64,000 nt of DNA. Source: Paraburkholderia sediminicola (GTDB taxonomy: Bacteria; Pseudomonadota; Gammaproteobacteria; Burkholderiales; Burkholderiaceae). Shown one piece after another: positions 8,892-17,685 of the stretch. The position numbers and the translations under genes are program-made. Each line of letters opens with the position of its first letter. Within the stretch, counting starts at the first letter, position 1. The notes beneath the pieces are model-generated. The model had not been told where the DNA came from, made no database searches, and saw only the letters and a program-made list of their open reading frames with translations. Location: positions 186,001 through 250,000 of the forward strand of contig NZ_CADIKC010000007.1 of the NCBI RefSeq assembly GCF_902859805.1, read 5' to 3'.

Positions 8892-10205
8892 ATGTTTGAA
8901 GAAACCCGTGCCAATGTTCCGCTCGCCGAACGCCTGCGGCCCCGCAATATCGACGAAGTGATCGGCCAGAAGCACCTGCTCGGCCAGAACAAGCCGTTGC
9001 GGGTCGCTTTCGAATCCGGCGAAGCCCATTCGATGATCCTCTGGGGCCCGCCCGGCGTCGGCAAAACCACGCTCGCGCGGCTCATGGCCGACGCGTTTCA
9101 TGCCGAGTTCATCGCGTTGTCCGCGGTGCTCTCGGGCGTGAAGGATATCCGCGAAGCCGTTGAGACCGCGCAGATTCATCGCGCGAACGGGCACCAGACG
9201 CTCGTGTTCGTCGACGAAGTGCATCGCTTCAACAAGAGCCAGCAGGACGCGTTCTTGCCGCACGTCGAGTCGGGGCTGTTCGTGTTTGTCGGCGCGACGA
9301 CCGAGAATCCGTCGTTCGAGGTGAACAGCGCGTTGCTCTCGCGAGCCGCCGTCTACGTGCTGAAAAGCCTCACCGACGAAGAACAACGAGAACTGCTCGA
9401 TCGCGCGCAAAAAGAACTCGGCGGCCTTACGTTCACAGACGAAGCCCGCGACGCCCTGATCGGTTCCGCCGACGGCGACGGCCGCAAGCTGCTGAACAAC
9501 CTGGAAATCGTCGCGCGCGCGGCGGCCCAGCAAAAGAGCACCGAAATCGACGGCGCTTTGCTTGGCAGCGCGCTCGCCGAGAATCTGCGCCGCTTCGACA
9601 AAGGCGGCGACGCATTTTACGACCAGATCAGCGCGTTGCATAAATCGGTGCGCGGCAGCAGCCCGGACGGCGCGCTGTACTGGTTCTGCCGCATGCTCGA
9701 CGGCGGCGCGGATCCGCGTTATCTCGCGCGGCGCATCGTGCGCATGGCGTGGGAAGACATCGGCCTCGCCGACCCGCGCGCGGCCCGCATCGCGCTCGAC
9801 GCCTCCGAAACCTACGAGCGCCTCGGCACACCCGAAGGCGAACTGGCGCTGGCGCAGGCGATCATCTATCTGGCGGTCGCGCCGAAGTCGAACGCCGGGT
9901 ACAACGCCTACAACGAGGCTCGGCGGTTCGTCAGCAAGGACCAGTCGCGCGGCGTGCCGGTGCATCTGCGTAACGCGCCGACCAAGCTGATGAAGGAACT
10001 TGGCTACGGTCACGAATACCGTTACGCGCACGACGAACCCGATGCCTACGCGGCTGGCGAGACCTATCTGCCGGACAACATGCGCGACCCGCATTGGTAC
10101 GAGCCGACGCCGCGCGGTCTTGAAGGCAAGATCGGCGACAAGATGGCGCGTCTGGCCGAGCTCGACGCGCAGTGGCGCAGCGAGAACAAGCCGAAAAAGG
10201 GCTGA
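8892..10205 (+). CDS. rarA: Replication-associated recombination protein A (MgsA/RarA)
   Basis: An AAA+ ATPase related to clamp-loader subunits that acts at stalled replication forks with SSB. The N-terminus shows PLAERLRPRNIDEVIGQ, and Walker A GPPGVGKTT is at about residues 53-61. Walker B FVDEVHRFNKSQQDA lies at about 107-121, followed by GATTENPSFEVNSALLSRA (sensor 1 and arginine finger). The C-terminal tetramerisation domain contains SVRGSSPDGALYWFCRMLDG and YNAYNEA. The 437-residue length fits the family. The start at 8892 gives the usual short N-terminus. It is followed by serS, as in many proteobacteria. Confidence 0.95.
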   Translation: MFEETRANVPLAERLRPRNIDEVIGQKHLLGQNKPLRVAFESGEAHSMILWGPPGVGKTTLARLMADAFHAEFIALSAVLSGVKDIREAVETAQIHRANGHQTLVFVDEVHRFNKSQQDAFLPHVESGLFVFVGATTENPSFEVNSALLSRAAVYVLKSLTDEEQRELLDRAQKELGGLTFTDEARDALIGSADGDGRKLLNNLEIVARAAAQQKSTEIDGALLGSALAENLRRFDKGGDAFYDQISALHKSVRGSSPDGALYWFCRMLDGGADPRYLARRIVRMAWEDIGLADPRAARIALDASETYERLGTPEGELALAQAIIYLAVAPKSNAGYNAYNEARRFVSKDQSRGVPVHLRNAPTKLMKELGYGHEYRYAHDEPDAYAAGETYLPDNMRDPHWYEPTPRGLEGKIGDKMARLAELDAQWRSENKPKKG

Positions 10206-10301
10206 GCCTTTTCGCCCGTGCTTCTGCGGTCGTTTCAGATGCCGTGCCGCCATTCCGCACGCCTTGACCATCTAACGCACCGGCCGCCCGCGCCGGTGCG
10301 C

Positions 10302-10307
10302 TAAAAT
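10302..10307 (+). promoter_or_regulatory. Candidate -10 element for serS
   Basis: TAAAAT lies 34 bases upstream of the serS ATG, after a GC-rich inverted repeat (CGCACCGG at 10276-10283, CCGGTGCG at 10293-10300). I see no clear -35 at the right spacing. Confidence 0.4.
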
Positions 10308-10341
10308 CGCTGCTTCATACAACGAACACCTGCCCCGTCCC

Positions 10342-11637
10342 ATGCTCGACATCCAGCTGCTGCGCAAAGACCTCGACGGCGTCGCCAAACGCCTCGCCGA
10401 CCGCGGCTATACCCTCGACGTGGCGGCCTTCGCCGCCCTCGAAGCGGAACGCCGCGACACCCAGACCCGTACCGAAGAGATGCAGGCGCGCCGCAACACC
10501 CTGTCGAAGCAGATCGGCGGGATGAAAGGGCGGGGCGAGGATACGTCGGCGCTGATGGCCGAAGTGGGCGGTATCGGCGACGAGATGAAAGCGTCGGCGG
10601 CCAAGCTGGACGACATCCAGAAGCGTCTGTCCGACCTGCTGCTCGGCGTGCCGAACCTGGCGCACGAAAGCGTGCCCGCAGGCAAGGACGAAACCGAGAA
10701 CGTCGAAGTACGCCGCTGGGGCACGCCTCGCCAGTTCGATTTTGAGGTGAAGGATCACGTCGACGTCGGCACGCCGCTCGGCCTCGATTTTGAGACCGGC
10801 GCAAAACTGTCGGGCGCGCGTTTTACCTTGCTGCGCGGACAGATTGCGCGGCTGCATCGCGCGCTGGCGCAGTTCATGATCGACACGCACACGCTGCACC
10901 ACGGCTACACCGAGGTGTACACGCCGTATATCGTGAATCCTGAGATTCTGTACGGCACCGGCCAACTGCCGAAATTCGCCGACGACATGTTCCGCGTCGA
11001 GAAGGGCGGTGAAGAGAATACGGTCACGCAGTATCTGATTTCGACTTCGGAAATTTCGCTGACAAACACGGTGCGCGACAGCATCGTCGAAGCGGACACG
11101 TTGCCGATCAAGCTCACCGCGCATTCGCCGTGCTTCCGCTCGGAAGCGGGTTCGTATGGCCGTGACACGCGTGGGCTCATCCGCCAGCATCAGTTCGACA
11201 AGGTCGAGATGGTGCAGATCGTCGCGCCGGAAACGTCGTATGACGCGCTGGAGCAGATGGTCGGCCACGCTGAGGCAATTCTGCAGAAGCTTGAACTGCC
11301 GTACCGCGTGATTACGCTGTGCACAGGCGACATGGGTTTCTCGGCTGCCAAGACGTATGACCTGGAAGTGTGGGTGCCTGCGCAGAATACGTATCGCGAG
11401 ATCTCGAGCTGCTCGAACACGGAGTCGTTCCAGGCTCGCCGGATGCAGGCGCGTTTCCGCAATGCGCAAGGCAAGCCGGAGCTGGTGCATACGCTGAACG
11501 GTTCGGGTCTGGCGGTTGGCCGTACGCTCGTGGCTGTGCTGGAGAATTTCCAGAACGCGGATGGCTCGGTGACGGTACCGGTGGCGCTGCGTCCTTACCT
11601 CGGCGGAGTGGAACGGCTGGAAGTGCCGGCGGCCTGA
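10342..11637 (+). CDS. serS: Seryl-tRNA synthetase
   Basis: A class II aminoacyl-tRNA synthetase that charges tRNA-Ser (and tRNA-Sec where present) in the cytoplasm. The N-terminal ~110 residues form the antiparallel coiled-coil arm that grips the long variable arm of tRNA-Ser (LDIQLLRKDLDGVAKRLADR onward). Motif 2 appears as SPCFRSEAGSYGRDTRGLIR at about residue 263, and motif 3 as NGSGLAVGRTLVAVLENFQ near the C-terminus. The 431-residue length is typical. A tRNA-Ser gene lies less than 200 bases downstream on the same strand, but with its own promoter. Confidence 0.97.
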   Translation: MLDIQLLRKDLDGVAKRLADRGYTLDVAAFAALEAERRDTQTRTEEMQARRNTLSKQIGGMKGRGEDTSALMAEVGGIGDEMKASAAKLDDIQKRLSDLLLGVPNLAHESVPAGKDETENVEVRRWGTPRQFDFEVKDHVDVGTPLGLDFETGAKLSGARFTLLRGQIARLHRALAQFMIDTHTLHHGYTEVYTPYIVNPEILYGTGQLPKFADDMFRVEKGGEENTVTQYLISTSEISLTNTVRDSIVEADTLPIKLTAHSPCFRSEAGSYGRDTRGLIRQHQFDKVEMVQIVAPETSYDALEQMVGHAEAILQKLELPYRVITLCTGDMGFSAAKTYDLEVWVPAQNTYREISSCSNTESFQARRMQARFRNAQGKPELVHTLNGSGLAVGRTLVAVLENFQNADGSVTVPVALRPYLGGVERLEVPAA

Positions 11638-11711
11638 TTGGCGCTGGGCTGATGCGCGGTTAAGGCCGCTACCGATTGCCAAGTCCCTTTGAAATTTTTT
11701 GGCCGAGGGGC

Positions 11712-11740
11712 TTGGAAATCGGATTCAGCTGTTCTATAAT
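11712..11740 (+). promoter_or_regulatory. Sigma-70 promoter of tRNA-Ser
   Basis: A -35 TTGGAA at 11712-11717 and a perfect -10 TATAAT at 11735-11740 are separated by 17 bases. The tRNA starts 82 bases past the -10, so a short 5' leader would be removed by RNase P. Confidence 0.7.
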
Positions 11741-11821
11741 CTTTCTCTCCCAAGCAGCGACCCGCTTGGATCTGACGAAATTGCAACCAAGTAGCCTTGT
11801 TTGCTGTGAGTTGGAAGACCC

Positions 11822-11911
11822 GGAAAGGTGGCAGAGTGGTCGAATGCGCTGGACTCGAAATCCAGTGTACCTTTAGGGGTACCGTGAGTTCGAATCTCAC
11901 CCTTTCCGCCA
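11822..11911 (+). tRNA. tRNA-Ser (anticodon CGA)
   Basis: The acceptor arms GGAAAGG and CCTTTCC pair perfectly. The anticodon stem CTGGA/TCCAG holds the loop CTCGAAA, giving anticodon CGA, which reads UCG. A long variable arm (GTACC-type stem) is typical of serine tRNAs. The T arm contains GTTCGAATC, and the CCA end is encoded at 11909-11911. It decodes UCG, a frequent serine codon in GC-rich genomes. Confidence 0.97.
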
Positions 11912-11920
11912 AATTTAAAA

Positions 11921-11954
11921 ACCCCCGCTGAGCGAAAGTTCAGCGGGGGTTTTG
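11921..11954 (+). terminator. Terminator after tRNA-Ser
   Basis: ACCCCCGCTGA and TCAGCGGGGGT form an 11-bp stem with an 8-nt loop, followed by TTTGCTTTT. Confidence 0.85.
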
Positions 11955-11959
11955 CTTTT

Positions 11960-12004
11960 GGGTCGTCCGAATTTGGGTCGTCCGAATTTGAGTCGTCTGA
12001 ATCG
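11960..12004. repeat. 15-bp tandem repeat, three copies
   Basis: GGGTCGTCCGAATTT occurs twice exactly, followed by a degenerate third copy (GAGTCGTCTGAATCG). It lies between the tRNA terminator and the stop of the convergent secreted-protein gene. Confidence 0.8.
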
Positions 12005-12014
12005 CGTGCCCGGC

Positions 12015-12536
12015 TCAAAACCCATGCCAAACAGAAAGCGTCGCGCCCGTATCGTGCGAATGGAGAACTGCCACACGTGCAGTTCCAGAAAAGACCCAGT
12101 CGTTGACGCTCAACGACAGTCTTCGCTGCGGTTGCGCACCGAGCGTTAGCGTCGTGTTCGGCAACTGGACTATCGAGAGTTGCGGCGCCGTCGACGGCCC
12201 TAGATTGAGATAACTCGATGTCTGCTGCGGCGCGGCCTCAGGCGTTGGCGTTGCCGCGCTCCCAGCGCCAAATCGGAACTCGCGAATCGCCTGCGTGCTA
12301 TAGAAATTATCGACTTGCGCGTAAAACGGCTTTCCCTGGTCCGACTGATATTCCATTTCATAGCGGTGCAAATACCGTTGTGGCTCCGGAATCGGCGGAG
12401 CAACCGTCTCGGGCAGAGGCGCGATGTTCGCAACGGTCATCGCTTCGGGCAGGTCGGTGGCAACGCCACCCGCGAACGCATATCCGTTCAGAACAAGGAA
12501 TATTGCGCCGACAATCCTTTCGTTCAGGCAGGTCAT
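12015..12536 (-). CDS. Secreted protein of unknown function
   Basis: I do not recognise this 173-residue protein. The start is supported by GGAGG eight bases upstream of the ATG. The first ~23 residues form a signal peptide with a hydrophobic core (IVGAIFLVLNGYAFA). A Pro-rich stretch follows at about residues 40-53, then YEMEYQSDQGKPFYAQVDNF, a short Thr/Pro/Ala-rich region, and a C-terminal half rich in beta-prone residues ending WHGF. A small periplasmic or outer-membrane-associated beta protein is plausible but not shown. It stands alone between the tRNA terminator and a long non-coding region. Confidence 0.65.
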   Translation of the reverse strand: MTCLNERIVGAIFLVLNGYAFAGGVATDLPEAMTVANIAPLPETVAPPIPEPQRYLHRYEMEYQSDQGKPFYAQVDNFYSTQAIREFRFGAGSAATPTPEAAPQQTSSYLNLGPSTAPQLSIVQLPNTTLTLGAQPQRRLSLSVNDWVFSGTARVAVLHSHDTGATLSVWHGF

Positions 12537-13293
12537 GGCCGTGCCTCCAATGAAGGAATTGAAACGTCACGCTAGTGACCGCTATGCCTGAATGGACCGA
12601 CGACCGCCCCTGCAATCTCGCTTTTATCAATACATTGTAGTCAGCCCTTTGCGTCTGGCTAGCAATGTATGCAGCATCACCGTGCTACGGAGATTGATGC
12701 GGGAGACGGTACGGGCTGGCGCGTGAGCGAGCCAGGCCGGCACCTTGAACGCATCGGATATGAAACGTTAATTTGAATCGATCGTCATTCGTTCTCTTTA
12801 TCCATGCTGTCGCTGGCTACGGGACCATTTGATCATTGCGCGCCTCCGCATCGCCCGTTTGATTGCGCTGCGAGGCATTCTTCACCACCCAACTTTGCTT
12901 CATCCAAAACGATGCAAATAAAGCGAGCACAGCATCAAATTTATGCGATTCACATAATGGACATGTGCGGTTTCAGGTCGCAAGAAAGAATCCACTCACT
13001 GCAGACGCACGAATTGAAAGCAATTAGAAAATAATCCGATGCTTGTTTGTCATAAATATCTCCGCCTGCGTTCGACACGTGCAGCCATTGCCCATTAGGC
13101 CGATTCGAGTTCGTGACCCGCCGAATCAGGGTGAAAAAGAAGTGGCACTTCCCGAGTCGCCTGAGTGCCTGTAAAGTCATACAGCGTTTTCGCGTCGAGT
13201 CCAAAAACACAGACACCAAACGCATAGCCACAACGATGTCCCGAACAGTTTGCAAGACCAGTTTTGTAAAACAGGCTTCAAAAGGGGATTCAC
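12537..13293. other. Long intergenic region, lower GC
   Basis: 757 bases with no convincing gene on either strand, noticeably richer in A and T than its surroundings, especially 12880-13060. Two short open frames lack codon bias and ribosome sites. It probably holds promoters for the two divergent flanking genes. The AAGGGGA at 13284-13290 is the ribosome site of the next gene. Confidence 0.4.
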
Positions 13294-14052
13294 ATGTCAG
13301 TCGGCAATTCGGTCGTTGACACGACCAGAAGCAGCACGAAATACAAAGTCATCAAGTGGTCGATTATCGGGCTGTGCATCGCCATCGGCGCGCCGCTCGC
13401 CATCCTGCTGGTCAAAGGCCTGGTCGGCCTGATCCTCGCGGCGGTGATTGGGCTTGCGGCGATCAACTTCGGTCCCGTTCTCGCCATGAAGTTCGCGAAC
13501 CAGAAGGTCAAGATGTTCGTGAACGAAGCGAAGTCAAACCCGATCGAGACGCTCTACAACGAACTGGCCGAAAAGCAGGAAGGAGCCGAGCGGTTCAAGA
13601 AGAGCATCACCGATTTCCGCACCGAAGTAAAAAACTTCGAAGATAAAACCGCGCAGTTCAAAAAGCAGTATCCCGAAGACGCGGCTCGTTTTGAGACCCA
13701 ACTCGCGACGATGAGAAAACTGCTCGCGTTTCGCGAGGGGCGCTACAAGCAGGTTCAGGACGAACTCAAGCGATTCTCCGACGCGATCGATCGGGCCAAA
13801 GCGCTGTGGGACATGTCGCAATCCGCGCAACGCATGAACAAGATCGCCGGCATGCAATCGAGCGACACGTTCGCGCAAATCAAAACCGACGCCGCACTCG
13901 ATTCGGTGATGAACTCGGTCAACAAAGCATTTTCCGAAATGGAAACGTCGCTGATGGAAAGCGCGGAAGTGCAGCAAGCCAAGGCCGCTACCGAGATAGG
14001 CGCGATCAGTCAGCCCGCCCAGCAACTCGGCTCGCCCGCGGCGCCCAAATAA
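13294..14052 (+). CDS. Membrane-anchored coiled-coil protein of unknown function
   Basis: A 252-residue protein I cannot name. Residues about 20-64 form two adjoining hydrophobic segments (WSIIGLCIAIGAPLAILLV and GLVGLILAAVIGLAAINFG) that could make a membrane hairpin. Residues about 75-200 are highly charged and helical with heptad-like spacing, predicted coiled coil, reminiscent of PspA- or YicC-style helical proteins without clear membership. The tail ends in a Gln/Pro/Ala segment. A strong ribosome site (AAGGGGA) supports the start. The next gene starts 42 bases later on the same strand, so the two probably form an operon. The function is unknown; an envelope scaffold is an inference. Confidence 0.75.
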   Translation: MSVGNSVVDTTRSSTKYKVIKWSIIGLCIAIGAPLAILLVKGLVGLILAAVIGLAAINFGPVLAMKFANQKVKMFVNEAKSNPIETLYNELAEKQEGAERFKKSITDFRTEVKNFEDKTAQFKKQYPEDAARFETQLATMRKLLAFREGRYKQVQDELKRFSDAIDRAKALWDMSQSAQRMNKIAGMQSSDTFAQIKTDAALDSVMNSVNKAFSEMETSLMESAEVQQAKAATEIGAISQPAQQLGSPAAPK

Positions 14053-14094
14053 TCTGGCGCTCACCGCTCGACTACTCAACTCGATCAAAAAATA

Positions 14095-15276
14095 ATGAAG
14101 AAAATTCTGGGTTCGGTTCTTTTCCTGATCTTGCTGGCTGCCGGCTGGTATATCCACGAAGGCGGCCTGAAAAATCCACTTAACAGCAGCCAGAGCGCCG
14201 ACAAGGACACCGTCGCGGTGAATGGCGGGGTGAATGGCGGGGCGAATGCGGTCGACACCGGCAACCCCAGCAGCGCCGACGTCAAAACGCCGGCACCGAG
14301 CAATCCGGACGGTTTCGTGCCCAACAAGGACACGCTGAAGTCGATCCTCGGCAACGGTGTCGTGCGCGTCAGTGTCGAAAATCCCTCGCGGCCGTTTTAC
14401 TCGGAAGACAACGGCAAGCCGCAAGGCTTCAACGTCGACTTCGCCAATCTGCTGTTCGCCCAGAAAGAGTTCACCTCGGGCGACCATCCGACCATCGCCG
14501 TCGACACGCACCACGGCGTGGATACGTATCCGGCAGTCCCCGATCAACTGACGAAAACCGACAAGCAGGGCAACGCGGTCGTCGACGTCGCCATGGACGG
14601 CCTGACGTTCCCCGACAACACCCCGAGCGGCGTCGTCTATTCGATTCCCTATGTGGAGGACTTCGGCTATTCGTTGATCGTCGCCAAGGGTTCGCCGGTC
14701 CGCTCCGCCGCCGATCTGGCGGGCAAAACGGTCGGCGTGCTGCAGGGCGATCCGGACGTGAAAGCGTATGTCCAGAAAGCGTTCCCGAATAGCAAGATCG
14801 TCGAACTATCGGATGCGAGTATCGAAGGCCAGCGTTCCTGGATGTCGCACTTCCTGGACGACCATCAGGTCGACGCCATCGTCTACGACTATCCGTTCGG
14901 GGTATCGGAGATCAAGGGCACCGATCTGACGTTCGCGGTCACGAAGCTGGACGGTTCCAACCTCGCGTACAAAATCGGCGTACGCAAGGAAGACAGCGCG
15001 CTCCTGATCTACCTGAATTCCGCGATCGCGAAGGTCAAGCAGTCGCCGGCCTATCTGGACCTGCTGCGTAAATACTTCATCAGCGACCAGGTGCTCACCA
15101 CCGCTGCGACCGGCGGCGAGAAGACCTACGTGGTCCGCTCAGGCGACACGCTGAATGCCATTGCCGCGAGCCAGTTGGGAAGCGGTGCGCGATTTGTTGA
15201 CGTGCAGAAGCGCAATAACCTGCCAAACCCCAACCTCATCCTGATCGGTCAGCACCTGATCATTCCGGTGCGCTGA
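14095..15276 (+). CDS. Membrane-anchored solute-binding protein (SBP_bac_3) fused to a LysM domain
   Basis: A 393-residue fusion. Residues about 4-20 are a hydrophobic N-terminal segment (ILGSVLFLILLAAGWYI) without a lipobox, so it is probably an uncleaved anchor or Sec signal. A low-complexity linker rich in Gly, Asn and Ser runs to about residue 75. Residues about 80-335 match family 3 extracellular solute-binding proteins (VRVSVENPSRPFYSEDNGKP, DLAGKTVGVLQGDPDVKAYV). Residues about 345-393 are a LysM peptidoglycan-binding module (KTYVVRSGDTLNAIAASQLG, then NLILIGQHLIIPVR). No ABC permease or ATPase gene is near, so it may be a sensor or cell-wall-tethered receptor and not part of an importer. 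Confidence 0.85.
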   Translation: MKKILGSVLFLILLAAGWYIHEGGLKNPLNSSQSADKDTVAVNGGVNGGANAVDTGNPSSADVKTPAPSNPDGFVPNKDTLKSILGNGVVRVSVENPSRPFYSEDNGKPQGFNVDFANLLFAQKEFTSGDHPTIAVDTHHGVDTYPAVPDQLTKTDKQGNAVVDVAMDGLTFPDNTPSGVVYSIPYVEDFGYSLIVAKGSPVRSAADLAGKTVGVLQGDPDVKAYVQKAFPNSKIVELSDASIEGQRSWMSHFLDDHQVDAIVYDYPFGVSEIKGTDLTFAVTKLDGSNLAYKIGVRKEDSALLIYLNSAIAKVKQSPAYLDLLRKYFISDQVLTTAATGGEKTYVVRSGDTLNAIAASQLGSGARFVDVQKRNNLPNPNLILIGQHLIIPVR

Positions 15277-15290
15277 GGCGGTAGATTTTT

Positions 15291-15317
15291 CATGCCGGGC
15301 CTTCGCGGCCCGGCATG
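15291..15317 (+). terminator. Strong hairpin after the SBP-LysM gene
   Basis: CATGCCGGGCC and GGCCCGGCATG form an 11-bp stem closing on TTCGC. No T-run follows on the plus strand, so it is either a weak terminator or a 3' stabilising structure. Confidence 0.55.
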
Positions 15318-15520
15318 AACAACACGGCCTGATTGCCAATGTGAGGACGTCGTACGCCGGCTAGCTCTGTCTCGCCGGGTCGCGTGCCCGTGTCTGCCGC
15401 CCAAAATCCGCCAGATTTGCATCCGTTTCAACCCCCGCTGCGTAAATCCCCTCAAGGACGCGCAACCCCCGCCATACCCAACTAACCAACCGCGCGCCCC
15501 TGAAACCAGGAGACGCGCCA

Positions 15521-16825
15521 ATGACCCATTCCGCACCGACCTCACCACTACCGCGCGGCTCGCGGGTCGCGGTTATCGGCGCCGGTATTTCGGGTTTAGC
15601 CAGCGCCTATTTGCTGGCGCGCAACCATCAGGTCACGCTGTTTGAGTCGGCAGGCTACGCGGGTGGCCATACCAACACGGTGGACGTCACGCTCGAGGGC
15701 CACACGCATCCCGTCGACACGGGCTTCCTGGTTTTCAACGACCGCACCTATCCGAACCTGATTGCGCTGTTCGCCGAACTGGGCGTCGAGTCGCATCCGA
15801 GTGAAATGACCTTCTCGGTCTCGCTCGACGAAGGCCGGCTCGAATGGGCCGGCACCAGCCTGAACACCGTGTTCGCGCAACGTCGCAACCTGTTCTCGCC
15901 GACCTTCATCGGCATGCTGCGCGACATCATGCGTTTCAACAGCAGCGCGCAAAGCAATCTCGATCTCGCGATAGAAACACGCGCATCGATGGGCGAACTG
16001 CTGACGGCCGGTGGCTACGGCGGCGCGTTCCAGCGCCACTACCTGCTGCCGATGGCCGCGGCGATCTGGTCGAGCGCGACCGCCGACATTCTCGCGTTCC
16101 CGGCCACCACGTTCCTGCGCTTTTGTCTGAACCATGCGCTGCTTCAGGTGAACCGCCGGCCGCAGTGGAAAACGGTGGTCGGAGGAGGACGCGAGTATGT
16201 GCGGCGTATCGTCGGCACGCTAGACGACGTCCGTATCGGCACCGCAGTCAAAGGTGTGCGACGCGATGCAGACGGCGTCGATGTCTTCACGGACAAGGGT
16301 ACGGAGCGCTTCGACGCGCTGGTGCTCGCCACGCACGCGCCGACCTCGCTGCGCCTGCTGGACAACGACGCCGATCAGGACGAGCGCAACGTGCTGGGCG
16401 CCGTGCGCTACCAGCCGAACGTCGCGGTGCTGCATACGGATACGAATCTGCTGCCGCGTCGTCAGCGTGTGTGGTCGGCGTGGAATTATCTGGGGAGCCG
16501 CGCGGTGGACGGCACGCATCCGGTGTGCGTCAGTTATCTGGTCAATCAACTGCAGCCGCTGCCGTTCAGAACACCGCTTGTCGTCACGCTTAATCCGGTG
16601 ACGCAGCCCGCGCCGGGCACCGAGTTGCGCCGCTTCGTCTACGACCATCCGTTGTTCGATCTGGCCGCCATCGATGCGCAACACCGTTTGCCGTCGCTGC
16701 AAGGCAAGCGTCGAACATGGTTTGCGGGCGCATGGACGGGCTATGGTTTTCACGAGGACGGTCTGAAATCGGCACTGCGCGTGGCCGCCGATTTCGGCTC
16801 ATCGCCGGCGTGGGCCAAACTATGA
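15521..16825 (+). CDS. FAD-dependent oxidoreductase (COG2907, amine-oxidase fold)
   Basis: The N-terminal dinucleotide-binding motif GAGISGLASAYLL is at about residues 21-33, followed by the flavin-binding LFESAGYAGGHTNTV. The fold is that of amine oxidases and phytoene desaturases. The C-terminus has the second FAD motif, WFAGAWTGYGFHEDGLKSA, at about residues 405-423. The family has no firmly settled activity; its members sit next to DUF1365 and Cfa-family genes in many proteobacteria. The stop codon overlaps the next start in an ATGA arrangement, so translation is probably coupled. By inference it oxidises or desaturates a methylated acyl chain. Confidence 0.88.
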   Translation: MTHSAPTSPLPRGSRVAVIGAGISGLASAYLLARNHQVTLFESAGYAGGHTNTVDVTLEGHTHPVDTGFLVFNDRTYPNLIALFAELGVESHPSEMTFSVSLDEGRLEWAGTSLNTVFAQRRNLFSPTFIGMLRDIMRFNSSAQSNLDLAIETRASMGELLTAGGYGGAFQRHYLLPMAAAIWSSATADILAFPATTFLRFCLNHALLQVNRRPQWKTVVGGGREYVRRIVGTLDDVRIGTAVKGVRRDADGVDVFTDKGTERFDALVLATHAPTSLRLLDNDADQDERNVLGAVRYQPNVAVLHTDTNLLPRRQRVWSAWNYLGSRAVDGTHPVCVSYLVNQLQPLPFRTPLVVTLNPVTQPAPGTELRRFVYDHPLFDLAAIDAQHRLPSLQGKRRTWFAGAWTGYGFHEDGLKSALRVAADFGSSPAWAKL

Positions 16826-17673
16826 ATCCGGCTCACGTCGAAACCAACGTTGATCCGGCTGCCTGGATTTTGACGGGCCAGGTGATGCACGAGCGTCTGC
16901 GGCCGAAGCATCATCGCTTCACGTACCCGGTGTTTTGCGTGCGCTGCGACCTGGATCGTCTTGCGTCACTCGATCGCGGCTGGTTCGGCGTCGATCGCTG
17001 GCGGCCGCTCAGCTTGCACCAACGCGATCACGGCCCACGCGACGGCAGCGATCTCGCCACATGGATGCGCGCGCAACTATCGGCGGCAGGTATTGAAGCA
17101 GCGGACGGCAAGATCTGGCTGCAAGCGTTTCCGCGTGTGTTCGGCTATGCGTTCAATCCGGTCAGTTTCTGGTTTTGCCACGATCGCGACGGTCGTTTGC
17201 GCGCGCTGCTGACTGAGGTGCGCAATACCTTCGGCGATCGTCACAGCTATCTGCTGAGTGCCGTGGGCAACGCGCCGATCACGGCTGAAACGGAGCTCAA
17301 ATGCCGAAAAGTGCTGCACGTGTCGCCATTTTGCCGCGTCGAAGGGACCTACGAATTTCGTGTGAGAGAGACGCCAAACAGCGCGTTGGTCTCAATCGAC
17401 TATCAGGACGTTGACGGTTTGCTGATCCGCACGGCGCTGGGTGGCCGATTGAAACCCTTAACGCGCTCGACGGCGCTCGGCGCGTTGATCCGCCAGCCGT
17501 TGTTGACCGTCGGCGTCGTCGCACGCATTCATTGGCAGGCGTTGCGCCTTGCCATCAAGAAAGCGCCGTTCTACGGCAAACATCCCGCGCCGGCCGGCAC
17601 CGCCGACACACCTGCCAATCACGCCGCAGCCGGCCAACCGTCCGCCGCTGTGCGCCCCATTTCGTCCGATTGA
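16822..17673 (+). CDS. DUF1365 domain protein
   Basis: 283 residues. The family is recognised by the N-terminal TGQVMHERLRPKHHRFTYPV, by RVFGYAFNPVSFWFCHDRDG at about residues 110-130, by EVRNTFGDRHSYLL, and by KVLHVSPFCRVEGTYEFRV. The start at 16822 overlaps the previous stop by four bases and is chosen over the longer frame starting at 16717, which would lie inside the upstream gene. The biochemical role is unknown. The family consistently accompanies COG2907 and Cfa-like proteins, so it probably serves the same lipid-modification pathway. The next gene starts 12 bases after the stop. Confidence 0.88.
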   Translation: MNPAHVETNVDPAAWILTGQVMHERLRPKHHRFTYPVFCVRCDLDRLASLDRGWFGVDRWRPLSLHQRDHGPRDGSDLATWMRAQLSAAGIEAADGKIWLQAFPRVFGYAFNPVSFWFCHDRDGRLRALLTEVRNTFGDRHSYLLSAVGNAPITAETELKCRKVLHVSPFCRVEGTYEFRVRETPNSALVSIDYQDVDGLLIRTALGGRLKPLTRSTALGALIRQPLLTVGVVARIHWQALRLAIKKAPFYGKHPAPAGTADTPANHAAAGQPSAAVRPISSD

Positions 17674-17685
17674 GGAGATTCAGCC

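Noticed and set aside
12804..13034. 76-codon frame in the AT-richer gap before the coiled-coil gene
   Set aside because: No ribosome site or conserved features; probably chance.
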